Assembly: GCA_017411385.1 (NCBI GenBank)
Contig: JAFQQF010000016.1
Location: 124,001 to 188,000, forward strand
Length of the DNA stretch: 64,000 nt
Origin: Ruminococcus sp.
GTDB lineage: Bacteria; Bacillota; Clostridia; Oscillospirales; Acutalibacteraceae
Reading direction: 5' to 3'
Under the pieces are notes generated by a model. It had not been told where the DNA came from. It did not search any database and saw only the letters and a list, made by a program, of their open reading frames with translations. This document shows positions 17,807 to 25,281 of the stretch, one piece after another. How positions within the stretch are numbered: the stretch's first letter is position 1; every line of letters begins with the position of its first letter. Both the position numbers and the translations under genes were made by a program.

Positions 17807-18143
17807 CATTCAATATAGTATTTATCCTCACACCACCGTGCAGGATTATTCTCAATATAATTCCACCTTACAGCATAATCTTTGTAATCGCGGATAATGT
17901 GGTCGTAGAAGGAACTCTGAAAAACTGTGTCACAAGAATATACCGCCTTGCACTTGCGAGTTGTTAACGACTTATAGGCGCACATCACATCCGACAGCGC
18001 AGGGCAGGGGCTTGCCCCTGCCCTACGGAAATCCGCGACAGAATCTGTCTTCTGTCCTTTGTGCATATCGTTACAAAGTACGCTCCGTGGGTGCTGTAAT
18101 CAAAATCCTTAAGTCGGGTTGATTTTCTTTTTGGTAAATCCAT
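17806..18143 (-). pseudogene. REP-associated tyrosine transposase (RAYT, IS200-like) relic
   Basis: On the minus strand the ATG at 18143 opens MDLPKRKSTRLKDFDYSTHG followed by AYFVTICTKDRRQIL, a typical RAYT N-terminus. After about 45 codons this frame stops. A shifted frame running to 17806 encodes the typical C-terminus, including AYKSLTTRKCK, FQSSFYDHIIRDYKDY and WNYIENNPARW. The middle (about 80-100 residues), which should hold the HxH metal-binding motif of the Y1 nuclease, is missing. So the gene has an internal deletion plus a frameshift and cannot make an active enzyme. It lies between two copies of a hairpin repeat. Confidence 0.85.
18001..18024. repeat. REP-like hairpin inside the RAYT relic
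   Basis: An 11-bp perfect stem AGGGCAGGGGC / GCCCCTGCCCT encloses a TT loop. On the minus strand it is preceded by CCGTAGGG context like the hairpin at 7862-7881. It sits where the transposase frame breaks. Confidence 0.6.
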
Positions 18144-18166
18144 TTTTATCACCATAAGTAAACTGT

Positions 18167-18207
18167 CACAAAAGCCACAGAAGACGCCTTAGTCCTTTGT
18201 GGCTTTT
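18167..18207 (-). terminator. Terminator of the XRE gene; copy 2 of the 41-nt hairpin repeat
   Basis: It differs from copy 1 (17765-17806) by one base in the stem (CTTTGTGG for CTCTGTGG). Read on the minus strand it ends in TGTGGCTTTTG and lies 25 nt after the stop of the XRE gene. Confidence 0.7.
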
Positions 18208-18231
18208 AGTTTTAATAATATTAATATGTAA

Positions 18232-18450
18232 TCAAGCGATGTCAACCTTGCCGAATTTGAAGATATCCTCAACCTTCGCTTTGAGTGCATTGGAAATATC
18301 CATTGCAAGCTTCAGAGAAGGGTTATACTTGCCTTTTTCAAGTCTGCCGATGGTTTCACGGCGAACACCAACCAGTTTGGCGAGCTCAGCTTGACTCATT
18401 TTGCACTTTTTGCGGTATTCTTTGATAAGCGTTGTCATTTTCTCAACCAT
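18232..18450 (-). CDS. XRE-family (Cro/CI) helix-turn-helix regulator
   Basis: The 72-aa protein is a single HTH_3 domain: TTLIKEYRKKCKMSQAELAKLVGVRRETIGRLEKGKYNPSLKLAMDISNALKAKVEDIF. The MSQAELAKLVGVRRETIGRLEKG stretch is the helix-turn-helix. AGAGGAG lies 8 nt before the MVEKM start at 18450. It probably forms an operon with the 43-aa membrane peptide encoded just upstream (18552-18683), a pairing often seen for small XRE regulators. The perfect palindrome on the shared promoter is a likely target. Confidence 0.93.
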   Translation of the reverse strand: MVEKMTTLIKEYRKKCKMSQAELAKLVGVRRETIGRLEKGKYNPSLKLAMDISNALKAKVEDIFKFGKVDIA

Positions 18451-18551
18451 AAACCATACTCCTCTCTTGTTTTTTCAAATCCATATACCTATACATCTAT
18501 GTATATTATATCTGAGAAAAGTTCAGATGTCAACGTGAGAGTTTGCTGTAG

Positions 18552-18683
18552 CTATTTTTTCCTTTTCATTTTTTTATAAATGTTGTATGGTAAAGTTATC
18601 AATTTCCAAATACCTAAAAAAATTGAAGCAATAAGATAAAAAGGGAACAAAAGACCCTCTTTAACTTGCCAAAACTCCGGCAT
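18552..18683 (-). CDS. Small membrane peptide (43 aa) upstream of the XRE gene
   Basis: The frame starts at an ATG (18683) preceded by AAAGGGTGA at 7 nt spacing and by a strong promoter. It encodes MPEFWQVKEG, then a hydrophobic stretch (LLFPFYLIASIFLGIWKLI) and a basic end (YNIYKKMKRKK), a one-helix membrane topology with a positive tail. It stops 101 nt before the XRE start on the same strand. No family is recognised. The good ribosome site, promoter and membrane-like composition support a real gene, but comparative data are absent. Confidence 0.6.
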   Translation of the reverse strand: MPEFWQVKEGLLFPFYLIASIFLGIWKLITLPYNIYKKMKRKK

Positions 18684-18700
18684 ACTAATCACCCTTTATT

Positions 18701-18734
18701 AGTATAGCACTTATGCATTGCAAGTGCAATGCAT
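18701..18734 (-). promoter_or_regulatory. Promoter with palindromic operator for the peptide-XRE operon
   Basis: On the minus strand TTGCAC (18724-18729), 17 nt, TATACT (18701-18706). The -35 lies within a perfect 22-bp palindrome at 18713-18734 (half-site ATGCATTGCA, centre AG/CT). This is the expected place for a repressor operator. Confidence 0.7.
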
Positions 18735-18764
18735 ATTTTTACTATTTGAAATTGTACACTAAAA

Positions 18765-18782
18765 GCAATACAAATGTATTGC
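18765..18782 (+). promoter_or_regulatory. Perfect palindrome at the leader of the RHH-like gene
   Basis: GCAATACA-AA-TGTATTGC, 18 bp, ends at the GAGGT ribosome site of the gene starting at 18794. Ribbon-helix-helix proteins bind such short palindromes and often autoregulate; that role is inferred. Confidence 0.6.
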
Positions 18783-18793
18783 GAGGTAAATTT

Positions 18794-18961
18794 ATGGGCA
18801 AGTTTAAAATACCGTCTGTTCCGCCAACCACCAACAAAACCATTCGTTTTCCTAATGATGTTATTGAACAAATAGAAAAAGCAATTCAAGGCAAGGACTG
18901 TACTTTTTCAGCCTTTGTAATTGCGGCAGTCCGCTCTGCACTTGAAGACATCGATGAATAA
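18794..18961 (+). CDS. Small ribbon-helix-helix-like (YlcI/YnfO-type) protein
   Basis: From the ATG at 18794 (GCGAGGTAAA upstream) the product is 55 aa: MGKFKIPSVPP, then TNKTIRFPNDVIEQIEKAIQGKDCTFSAFVIAAVRSALEDID. The strand KTIRFPNDV and the two helices fit a ribbon-helix-helix fold, resembling the YlcI/YnfO group. A longer frame from 18713 would run through both palindromes and is unlikely. It is divergent from the peptide-XRE operon and ends at a bidirectional terminator. Confidence 0.75.
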   Translation: MGKFKIPSVPPTTNKTIRFPNDVIEQIEKAIQGKDCTFSAFVIAAVRSALEDIDE

Positions 18962-18964
18962 ACC

Positions 18965-18995
18965 ACACCCTGCAGAAATTTTCTCTGCAGGGTGT
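18965..18995. terminator. Bidirectional terminator
   Basis: A perfect 12-bp stem ACACCCTGCAGA / TCTGCAGGGTGT with a 7-nt loop lies between convergent genes, followed by TTGTATTT on the plus strand and by GGTTTATT on the minus strand. Confidence 0.8.
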
Positions 18996-19001
18996 TTGTA
19001 T

Positions 19002-19949
19002 TTACACTATTCTGTTGTGGATTTCACCACTAAAAAATCTTGTGATATTCTCTGCCATCATTCTCACACAACGGGCACGCGCCTCGGCACTGCCCCAACC
19101 CATATGAGGTGTCAGGCAGACATTGTCATAGTCCTTGATTTCATAGAAAGGATGGTCCTCACCGAAGGGCTCAACTGAATATACATCTACACCCAAAGCT
19201 CCTATTTTGCCTGCCTTTATGGCATCGGCAAGAGCCTTTTCGTCAGTAACTGCACCGCGTGCTGTGTTTACAACCACAGCGGTCTTCTTCATACTCTCGA
19301 TTCTTTCCTTTGTAAGTATACCTCTTGTGGAGTCTGACAAGGGAAGATGGATTGAAAGTATATCCGCCTCCCTGCACAGAGTGTCGATATCTGCAAGAGG
19401 GAAGTCACCCTCCTGCTTTCTTCTGCATACAAGCACCTTGCAACCCAAAGCCTGTGCCACCTTTGCAACCGCTGTGCCGATTGCACCGCCGCCCAGCACT
19501 CCCCAGGTCATAGAGGAAACCTCGTGATACACAGGGCTTAATTTATTTGCAACCCCGCTTTTAGAGTATTCACCCGAGCGAACAAACTCTCGGTAAACAT
19601 TCAGGTGAGTTACTAAAGAAAGTGCCATGGAAACCGTAACCTGAGCAACACTGTCCGTAGAATATCCCGGCACGTTGCAAAGTGCAATTCCTTTTTTCTG
19701 TAAATATGCAGTATCAATGTTATCATAGCCTGTAGCGGCAACGCAGATAAGCTTTAGGCGTTCTGCTCCGGCAAGGGTTACCTCGTTAAGCTTTATTTTG
19801 TTTGTAACTATAACCTCTGCATCCCTTACTCTTTCATAAACCAACTCCAAAGGGGTAGTGGGATACTCGGCACACTCGCCAAGATTGTATATGGGGGTAA
19901 GGTCTATGTCATCACCCAGAGTACTTTTGTCAAGGATTACTATTTTCAT
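19002..19949 (-). CDS. D-isomer specific 2-hydroxyacid dehydrogenase (glycerate dehydrogenase/hydroxypyruvate reductase-like)
   Basis: The 315-aa protein has the NAD-binding GxGxxG motif as VLGGGAIGTAVAK (about residue 151) and the catalytic Arg (VNTARGAV), Glu (VDVYSVEPFG) and His (LTPHMGWGS) of the family. These enzymes reduce 2-keto acids to D-2-hydroxyacids with NAD(P)H. The exact substrate cannot be read; similarity to hydroxypyruvate reductases is inferred from the general pattern. It is encoded alone, downstream of serS, with a terminator between. Confidence 0.9.
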   Translation of the reverse strand: MKIVILDKSTLGDDIDLTPIYNLGECAEYPTTPLELVYERVRDAEVIVTNKIKLNEVTLAGAERLKLICVAATGYDNIDTAYLQKKGIALCNVPGYSTDSVAQVTVSMALSLVTHLNVYREFVRSGEYSKSGVANKLSPVYHEVSSMTWGVLGGGAIGTAVAKVAQALGCKVLVCRRKQEGDFPLADIDTLCREADILSIHLPLSDSTRGILTKERIESMKKTAVVVNTARGAVTDEKALADAIKAGKIGALGVDVYSVEPFGEDHPFYEIKDYDNVCLTPHMGWGSAEARARCVRMMAENITRFFSGEIHNRIV

Positions 19950-20012
19950 AAGCTACACTCCTTTTGCTTCTTTCATTATAGTGTATCTTTTCTCTCTCGG
20001 CAACTATTTTAT

Positions 20013-20049
20013 CAAAAAACAGCGCTCGTTTACATCAAACGAACGCTGT
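20013..20049 (-). terminator. Intrinsic terminator of serS
   Basis: Stem CAGCGTTCGTTT / AAACGAGCGCTG (one mismatch) read on the minus strand, followed by TTTTTTGAT. Confidence 0.85.
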
Positions 20050-20066
20050 AGTTTTTGTTATGGGAA

Positions 20067-21356
20067 TTAGTTTTTAGGGAGCATTTTCTCCATACCGCCC
20101 ATATAAGGACGCAGAGCCTCGGGAATGTTCACAGAGCCGTCAGCATTAAGGTTGTTCTCAAGGAATGCAATGAGCATTCTGGGAGGAGCAACAACTGTGT
20201 TGTTGAGGGTGTGTGCAAAGTACTTGCCGTTTTCCTTGGAGTTAACGCGGATTCTCAGTCTTCTTGCCTGTGCGTCGCCAAGATTTGAGCAGCTGCCTAC
20301 CTCAAAGTACTTCTGCTGTCTGGGGGACCAAGCCTCAACGTCAATGGACTTCACCTTAAGGTCTGCAAGGTCGCCTGAGCAACACTCAAGTGTTCTTACG
20401 GGGATATCCAAGCTTCTGAACAAATCAACTGTGTTCTGCCAGAGCTTATCAAACCACATCATAGAATCCTCGGGCTTACAAACAACAATCATTTCCTGCT
20501 TTTCGAACTGATGAATTCTGTATACGCCACGTTCCTCAATGCCATGAGCACCCTTTTCCTTACGGAAGCAGGGGGAATAGCTTGTGAGTGTGTAGGGGAG
20601 CTCTTCCTCTTTGTTCATGGTATCAATGAACTTACCAATCATGGAATGCTCGCTGGTACCGATAAGGTAAAGGTCCTCGCCTTCAATCTTATACATCATA
20701 GAGTCCATCTCTGCAAAGCTCATAACACCTGTAACAACGTCAGAGCGAATCATAAAGGGAGGCACGCAATAGGTAAAGCCTCTGTCAATCATAAAGTCGC
20801 GTGCATAGGAAATAACTGCAGAGTGAAGTCTTGCAATATCACCCATAAGATAGTAGAAGCCGTTGCCTGCTACCTTTCTTGCACTGTCAAGGTCGATTCC
20901 GCAGAATCTCTCCATAATATCTGTGTGGTAGGGAACCTCAAAATCAGGTGTGAAGGCTTCGCCGTAACGCTGAACCTCAACGTTTTCGGAGTCGTCTTTT
21001 CCAATGGGAACTGACTCATCAATGATGTTTGGGATAGTCATCATAATTGTCTTGACCTTCTCGGAAAGCTCTGCCTCCTGTGCTTCGAGCTCTGCAAGTC
21101 GCTCGCCCTGAGAAGTAACAAGAACCTTCATAGCCTCTGCTTCTTCTCTGAGTCCCTTGCCCATCAGAGCACCGATTTCCTTAGAGTGCTTGTTTCTCTG
21201 CGCTCTCAGCTCGTCTGCTTCTTTCTTAGCAGCACGGCTTAACTTATCAAGCTCGATAACCTCGTCAACAAGGGGAAGCTTGCTGTCCTGAAACTTTTTG
21301 CGGATATTTTCCTTTACAACATCGGGATTTTCTCTCAAAAATTTAATGTCTAACAT
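20067..21356 (-). CDS. serS: Seryl-tRNA synthetase
   Basis: The 429-aa class II synthetase has the N-terminal coiled-coil tRNA-binding arm (about residues 30-105) and motifs 2 and 3 seen as SPCFRKEKGAHGIEERGVYRIHQFEKQE and NGKYFAHTLNNTVVAPPRMLIAFLENN. It charges tRNA-Ser with serine. The ATG at 21356 is preceded by CGAGGAG. It lies 63 nt after parB; no T-box leader fits in that gap. Confidence 0.97.
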   Translation of the reverse strand: MLDIKFLRENPDVVKENIRKKFQDSKLPLVDEVIELDKLSRAAKKEADELRAQRNKHSKEIGALMGKGLREEAEAMKVLVTSQGERLAELEAQEAELSEKVKTIMMTIPNIIDESVPIGKDDSENVEVQRYGEAFTPDFEVPYHTDIMERFCGIDLDSARKVAGNGFYYLMGDIARLHSAVISYARDFMIDRGFTYCVPPFMIRSDVVTGVMSFAEMDSMMYKIEGEDLYLIGTSEHSMIGKFIDTMNKEEELPYTLTSYSPCFRKEKGAHGIEERGVYRIHQFEKQEMIVVCKPEDSMMWFDKLWQNTVDLFRSLDIPVRTLECCSGDLADLKVKSIDVEAWSPRQQKYFEVGSCSNLGDAQARRLRIRVNSKENGKYFAHTLNNTVVAPPRMLIAFLENNLNADGSVNIPEALRPYMGGMEKMLPKN

Positions 21357-21419
21357 TTTTATTACTCCTCGTTTTAATATATTAGAACAACTGTTTGCTG
21401 TATTATTACTTCATTTTCT

Positions 21420-22277
21420 TTAATCTTTATTTCCAAAGATATTTGCAAAGCTTGTAAGCTCTTCATCGGAGTAGAATTCTATGGTCAGAACTCCGCCCTT
21501 ACCGCTTTTAGACTTGGAAACCGTAACCTTTCTGCCAAGGTTTTCGGTCATTGCCATTTCAACCTCTGTGTAATAATGAGGTTTTGTAACCTTGACTGCG
21601 GATTTCTTCTTTTTCTCACTCTGAGGCTTGCAGAGCTTTTCGGTTTCTCTCACCGAAAGCCCTCTTTCCACAATTTCCTCTGCAAAAGAACAAATAACGT
21701 CAGGGTCTTCCAATGCCGCCAAGGCTCTTGCATGGCCTGCTGAAAGCTTACCCTCAGAAACAAGTGCCTGCACATACTCGGGAAGCTTCAATATTCTCAG
21801 AGCATTTGCCACTACGGGTCGGGATTTGCCAACAGCAGTTGCAACCTCCTCCTGAGTAAGTCCGTGGGTTTCCATAAGTGTACGATAGCCCTGTGCTTCT
21901 TCTATCGCATTCAGATTTTCTCTCTGCAGATTTTCAATGAGAGCTATCTCCATTGTCTGCAAATCATCCAAATCGCGGATAATTGCAGGAATTTCCGTGA
22001 GTCCTGCTATTCTGGAGGCTCTGTATCTTCTCTCTCCGGCTACAATCTGATACCCGCCGCCAAACACAGGGCGAACCAGTATGGGCTGGAGCACACCGTG
22101 CTCGCGGATACTGTCAGAAAGCTGTAAAAGAGCTTCTTCGTCAAACTCTGTACGGGGCTGTTCACGGTTAGGCTCCACGTCTTCAATCTTGAGAGAAACC
22201 GCACCCGAGCCTGATTCGCTTTCGTTTTCAAGGTAAATTGCGTCAAGACGCTTACCGAGTCCGCCTTTTTTTGCCAT
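21420..22277 (-). CDS. parB: Chromosome partitioning protein ParB (Spo0J)
   Basis: The 285-aa protein has the N-terminal CTP-binding ParB domain with the GERRYRA motif (near residue 80) and ENLQRENLN, then the HTH (GLTQEEVATAVGKSRPVVANALRIL). ParB clamps onto DNA from parS sites and loads SMC. The ParA gene ends 1 nt upstream of its start, so they form the parAB operon. Three perfect parS sites occur 1.2-5 kb away. Confidence 0.95.
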   Translation of the reverse strand: MAKKGGLGKRLDAIYLENESESGSGAVSLKIEDVEPNREQPRTEFDEEALLQLSDSIREHGVLQPILVRPVFGGGYQIVAGERRYRASRIAGLTEIPAIIRDLDDLQTMEIALIENLQRENLNAIEEAQGYRTLMETHGLTQEEVATAVGKSRPVVANALRILKLPEYVQALVSEGKLSAGHARALAALEDPDVICSFAEEIVERGLSVRETEKLCKPQSEKKKKSAVKVTKPHYYTEVEMAMTENLGRKVTVSKSKSGKGGVLTIEFYSDEELTSFANIFGNKD

Positions 22278-22278
22278 A

Positions 22279-23046
22279 TCAAGCCCTCTCTTTCTTCATT
22301 ATCTCTTTTGCAAGGTTAAGATACGCTTCTGAACCCTTGCATGTAATATCGTAGTAAATAACAGGATAACCGTAGCTTGGTGCCTCTGAAATTCGCACAC
22401 CTCTTGGAATAGGAGTGGAGTAAACCTTGCGGGGGAAGTACTTCTTAACCTCATTTACAACCTGCTGAGTCAAATTGAGTCTGCCGTCATACATAGTGAG
22501 TATAACTCCCTCAACATCAAGGTATGGGTTGTAAACCCTCTTGACTCTGCGGATGGTGTTCATAAGCTGTGCAAGACCCTCCAATGCGTAGTATTCACAT
22601 TGAATAGGGATAAGCACCGTATCTGTGCAGGTCAGCGCATTGACAGTCACAAGTCCCAAAGAGGGAGGGCAGTCAATAAAAATGTAGTCGTAATCAGCCT
22701 TTACTGGCAGTACCGCATTTTTGAGTATAGCCTCGCGCTTCTCTCTGTCTGCAATCTCAAGCTCTGCCGCCGCTAAATCGAGGCTTGAAGGAATCACCGA
22801 AAGATTCTTGAATTTTGTTTCAATAATGCATTCAGATGCCTTTTTATCGTTAACAAGAATGTCGTATGTAGAATATTTTGCACTTCTTCTGTCAATGCCC
22901 ACACCGCTTGTTGCATTGCCCTGAGGATCAATGTCAATAAGCAGAGTTTTCTTGCCAAAATATCCGAACGCCGCCGCCAGATTAACAGCAGAGGTAGTTT
23001 TTCCGACTCCGCCTTTCTGGTTGGAAACTGCAATTATCTTAGCCAA
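22279..23046 (-). CDS. parA: Chromosome partitioning ATPase ParA (Soj)
   Basis: The 255-aa protein has the deviant Walker A motif NQKGGVGKTTSAVNLA (residues 8-23), VDPQGN-type motif as IDIDPQGNATSG, and Walker B-like YIFIDCPPSLG. It drives ParB-parS segregation and modulates DnaA. The start is taken as the TTG at 23046: AAAGGTG lies just upstream, while the GTG at 23055 is part of that ribosome site. parB follows with almost no gap. Confidence 0.95.
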   Translation of the reverse strand: MAKIIAVSNQKGGVGKTTSAVNLAAAFGYFGKKTLLIDIDPQGNATSGVGIDRRSAKYSTYDILVNDKKASECIIETKFKNLSVIPSSLDLAAAELEIADREKREAILKNAVLPVKADYDYIFIDCPPSLGLVTVNALTCTDTVLIPIQCEYYALEGLAQLMNTIRRVKRVYNPYLDVEGVILTMYDGRLNLTQQVVNEVKKYFPRKVYSTPIPRGVRISEAPSYGYPVIYYDITCKGSEAYLNLAKEIMKKERA

Positions 23047-23198
23047 ATATATCACCTTTCCAAGGAAATAGTAGTAAAAAGTAAATCTAAAGTTAATTTT
23101 ACCACAGTTACGACCAAAATAAAAGTATTTTTGCAGAAAAACCTATAAATGTTTATGAGAAAGTGTTTGTTAACTGTTATAAATCAATGGATTTACAC

Positions 23199-23370
23199 AG
23201 CTGCGTCCGTATGCGCTTCTGTGTCACGCACACTATGGACTCCGCTATCCCTAAAAAATGCTCACAGTCCTCTGATTTGTCTGTACGGATTTATGCATAA
23301 TAAAATCCGTACTTTTCGGCAAATCCGCCGTCCCATGGCATTTTTTATGGCTGTGTCCGTGTGCGCTTCT
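23199..23370. repeat. Tandem ~146-bp intergenic repeat, locus B (one unit plus a truncated second)
   Basis: One full unit starts near 23199 (CTGCGTCCGTATGCGCTTCT) and a second, truncated start occurs at about 23347 (GGCTGTGTCCGTGTGCGCTTCT), 148 nt later. The central CTAAAAAATGCTCACAGTCC (23251-23270), the stem GTACGGATTT (23283-23292) / AAATCCGTAC (23303-23312) and CCGTCCCATGGCATTTTTT match locus A almost base for base. It occupies the parA-noc gap; no credible coding frame was found in 23056-23499. Confidence 0.75.
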
Positions 23371-23377
23371 GATAAAA

Positions 23378-23419
23378 TGCCAAAAGACGCACGGTATTTC
23401 TACCGCACGCCTTTTGGCA
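23378..23419 (-). terminator. Long hairpin, likely noc terminator
   Basis: TGCCAAAAG pairs with CTTTTGGCA around an inner CGGTA-TTTC-TACCG hairpin. On the minus strand it is followed by TTTTATC. Confidence 0.6.
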
Positions 23420-23499
23420 AGGGGTTCAGATAAGGAAATGGGTATGAGTGGACGGATGCTTTCGCATCCTAAGGGGAAAGCTCTTTTAATAAACACTTA

Positions 23500-23515
23500 T
23501 GTTTCACGTGAAACA
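23500..23515. promoter_or_regulatory. parS: parS site 1
   Basis: TGTTTCACGTGAAACA is an exact 16-bp match to the Firmicute parS palindrome. It lies between the noc stop and the repeat locus. Confidence 0.97.
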
Positions 23516-23530
23516 TTCAGAAGCACCGAG

Positions 23531-24379
23531 TTATGCAGTCTTAGGCTTGCTTCTGTGTGCCTGCATCTGTTTGGTAGCTTCGCTTTTGGGGATTTTTACT
23601 GTGTATTCTATGTATTCTTCGGTTTCAGACTTCTTTGCTACTGCATTTATGCCCGAAAGCCTCATAGTATCTACTGCTTTATTAATTGTATTTACAAATA
23701 TCCGAACATCGCGGACAATGAACTTTTTATCCTGAGAGGGAGAGGCTGTCACCGTTTCCCGACAAAGGAGCTTAACTACTATGTCCTCCGTGTCCTTGGC
23801 ACTCAGGTTTTCTGCCACAATTCTGCTGAGTACTTCTTTGCGAATTTCTTCATCATCTATTCTCAGTAGTGCTCTTGCGTGCCTTTCGGAAAGACCTGCC
23901 TGCAAAATCCAGTCCTGTTCTTCCATAGAAAGCTTTAGAAGCCTTAGTTTGTTTGCCACTGTGGACTGCTTTTTGCCGAGGCGGATTGCCGCTTCTTCTT
24001 GAGTAAGTCCGTATTTTCTGATAAGTCGGCTGATTCCTCTTGCTTCTTCAAACATGTTAAGGTCAGCGCGCTGGATATTTTCAAGAAGGGCGAATATTGC
24101 GGATTCCTTATCGGTGCACCTTATAAGCACACAGGGAACCTTTGTAAGCCCTGCAAGCACCGCGGCACGCAATCTGCGTTCACCTGCAACAAGCTCATAT
24201 TCTGTCTGACTGAGCTTTCTCACCGTCAAAGGTTGCAATATTCCGTTTGTGGAGATTGACTGAGATAAAAGCCTCAGTTCATCCTCGTCAAAGGATTTTC
24301 TCGGTTGGGTTTTATTAGGACGTATTTGTATTGTAGGTATCTCAAGAACTCTGTTTTCTTCTTTTGAGAGGAATTTCAT
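23531..24379 (-). CDS. noc: Nucleoid occlusion protein Noc (ParB family)
   Basis: The 282-aa protein is a second ParB-family CTPase with GERRLRAAVLAG (about residue 72), ENIQRADLN and an HTH (GLTQEEAAIRLGKKQSTVANKLRLL). Its position next to rsmG and apart from parAB is that of B. subtilis noc, which binds DNA and membrane to stop division over the nucleoid. The ATG at 24379 (GGGGTGAAAG upstream) is chosen over the GTG at 24394. A ParB paralogue of other function is possible, as Noc-binding sites were not identified. Confidence 0.85.
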   Translation of the reverse strand: MKFLSKEENRVLEIPTIQIRPNKTQPRKSFDEDELRLLSQSISTNGILQPLTVRKLSQTEYELVAGERRLRAAVLAGLTKVPCVLIRCTDKESAIFALLENIQRADLNMFEEARGISRLIRKYGLTQEEAAIRLGKKQSTVANKLRLLKLSMEEQDWILQAGLSERHARALLRIDDEEIRKEVLSRIVAENLSAKDTEDIVVKLLCRETVTASPSQDKKFIVRDVRIFVNTINKAVDTMRLSGINAVAKKSETEEYIEYTVKIPKSEATKQMQAHRSKPKTA

Positions 24380-24525
24380 TCTTTCACCCCACACATCCTG
24401 TTTGAGTCCCGAGGTTGTTCCCCTGACTGTGAATATATTCTAACACAGTGCTGGCTTGTTATTCTGTCGTTATTTGAGCAAGTTTTTGGGGATTTTCTCG
24501 CATTTTCAATGCAAAAATGTCGATA

Positions 24526-24559
24526 TAAATACAAAAACACCTCTCAAAACGAGAGGTGT
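24526..24559 (-). terminator. Intrinsic terminator of mnmG-rsmG
   Basis: Stem ACACCTCTC / GAGAGGTGT (24537-24545 and 24551-24559), followed on the minus strand by TTTTTGTATTTA. Confidence 0.85.
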
Positions 24560-24570
24560 CGGCTTATAAG

Positions 24571-25281
24571 TTATAAAGGTTGTTTCTTAATCTTTGAGTT
24601 GTGCCTTGGATATTTCTGGGGAGTAAGAGAAGTTTTGGATACAACAAGTATTGTACGGTTGCTTTCATCAGAAAGGCAGTATTCCTGAACATCAGTTATT
24701 GTGCCACCCAATAGCTTTAAAGCATTTTTTGCCTCTTCGGCTTCTTCAAATGCGGCAGGGCCTTTAAGGGATACAAACAATCCGCCTTTCTTTACATAGG
24801 GCAGACAATACTCGGAAAGTACATTAAGTCTTGCAACGGCTCGGGAGGTTGCAATATCAAATTTTTCTCTGTACTTTTTATCCTGTGCACCTTCTTCAGC
24901 TCTTGCGTGAACAATTTCTGCAGAAAGTCCTGTTTTTTCCAATACATCTGCAAGGAAAACAAGTCTTTTGTTAAGCCCATCCAGAAGTGTAAGCTTCAAA
25001 TCAGGTCTGGCAATAAGCAGGGGAAGCCCCGGAAAACCGGCACCCGTGCCTACATCAATTATACTTGCTCCTTCTTTGATATTGCATTTTGAGAGAAGAT
25101 ACAGGCTATCACAGAAATGCTTTACTATAACCTCTTTTTCTTCAGTTATGGCTGTGAGGTTCATTCTTGTGTTATAATCCACAAGCATCTCATAATAAAT
25201 CCGGAAGCGTTCAAGAGCAAGGTCATCAAGCTCGATGCCAATACTTTTTACTTCTTCAAATAATGCTTCTTTGAAGCTCAT
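24571..25281 (-). CDS. rsmG: 16S rRNA (guanine527-N7)-methyltransferase RsmG
   Basis: The 236-aa protein has the SAM-binding motif IIDVGTGAGFPGLPLLI (about residues 75-90) and the family's NRMNLTAI-like segment (YNTRMNLTAITE). It methylates N7 of G527 in 16S rRNA. It overlaps mnmG by 4 nt (ATGA), so translation is coupled. The order mnmE-mnmG-rsmG-noc is the classic origin-proximal arrangement. Confidence 0.96.
   Translation of the reverse strand: MSFKEALFEEVKSIGIELDDLALERFRIYYEMLVDYNTRMNLTAITEEKEVIVKHFCDSLYLLSKCNIKEGASIIDVGTGAGFPGLPLLIARPDLKLTLLDGLNKRLVFLADVLEKTGLSAEIVHARAEEGAQDKKYREKFDIATSRAVARLNVLSEYCLPYVKKGGLFVSLKGPAAFEEAEEAKNALKLLGGTITDVQEYCLSDESNRTILVVSKTSLTPQKYPRHNSKIKKQPL

Noticed and set aside
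21357-21419. T-box leader for serS (also considered for hisS and aspS)
   Set aside because: Upstream gaps are too short or lack T-box features.
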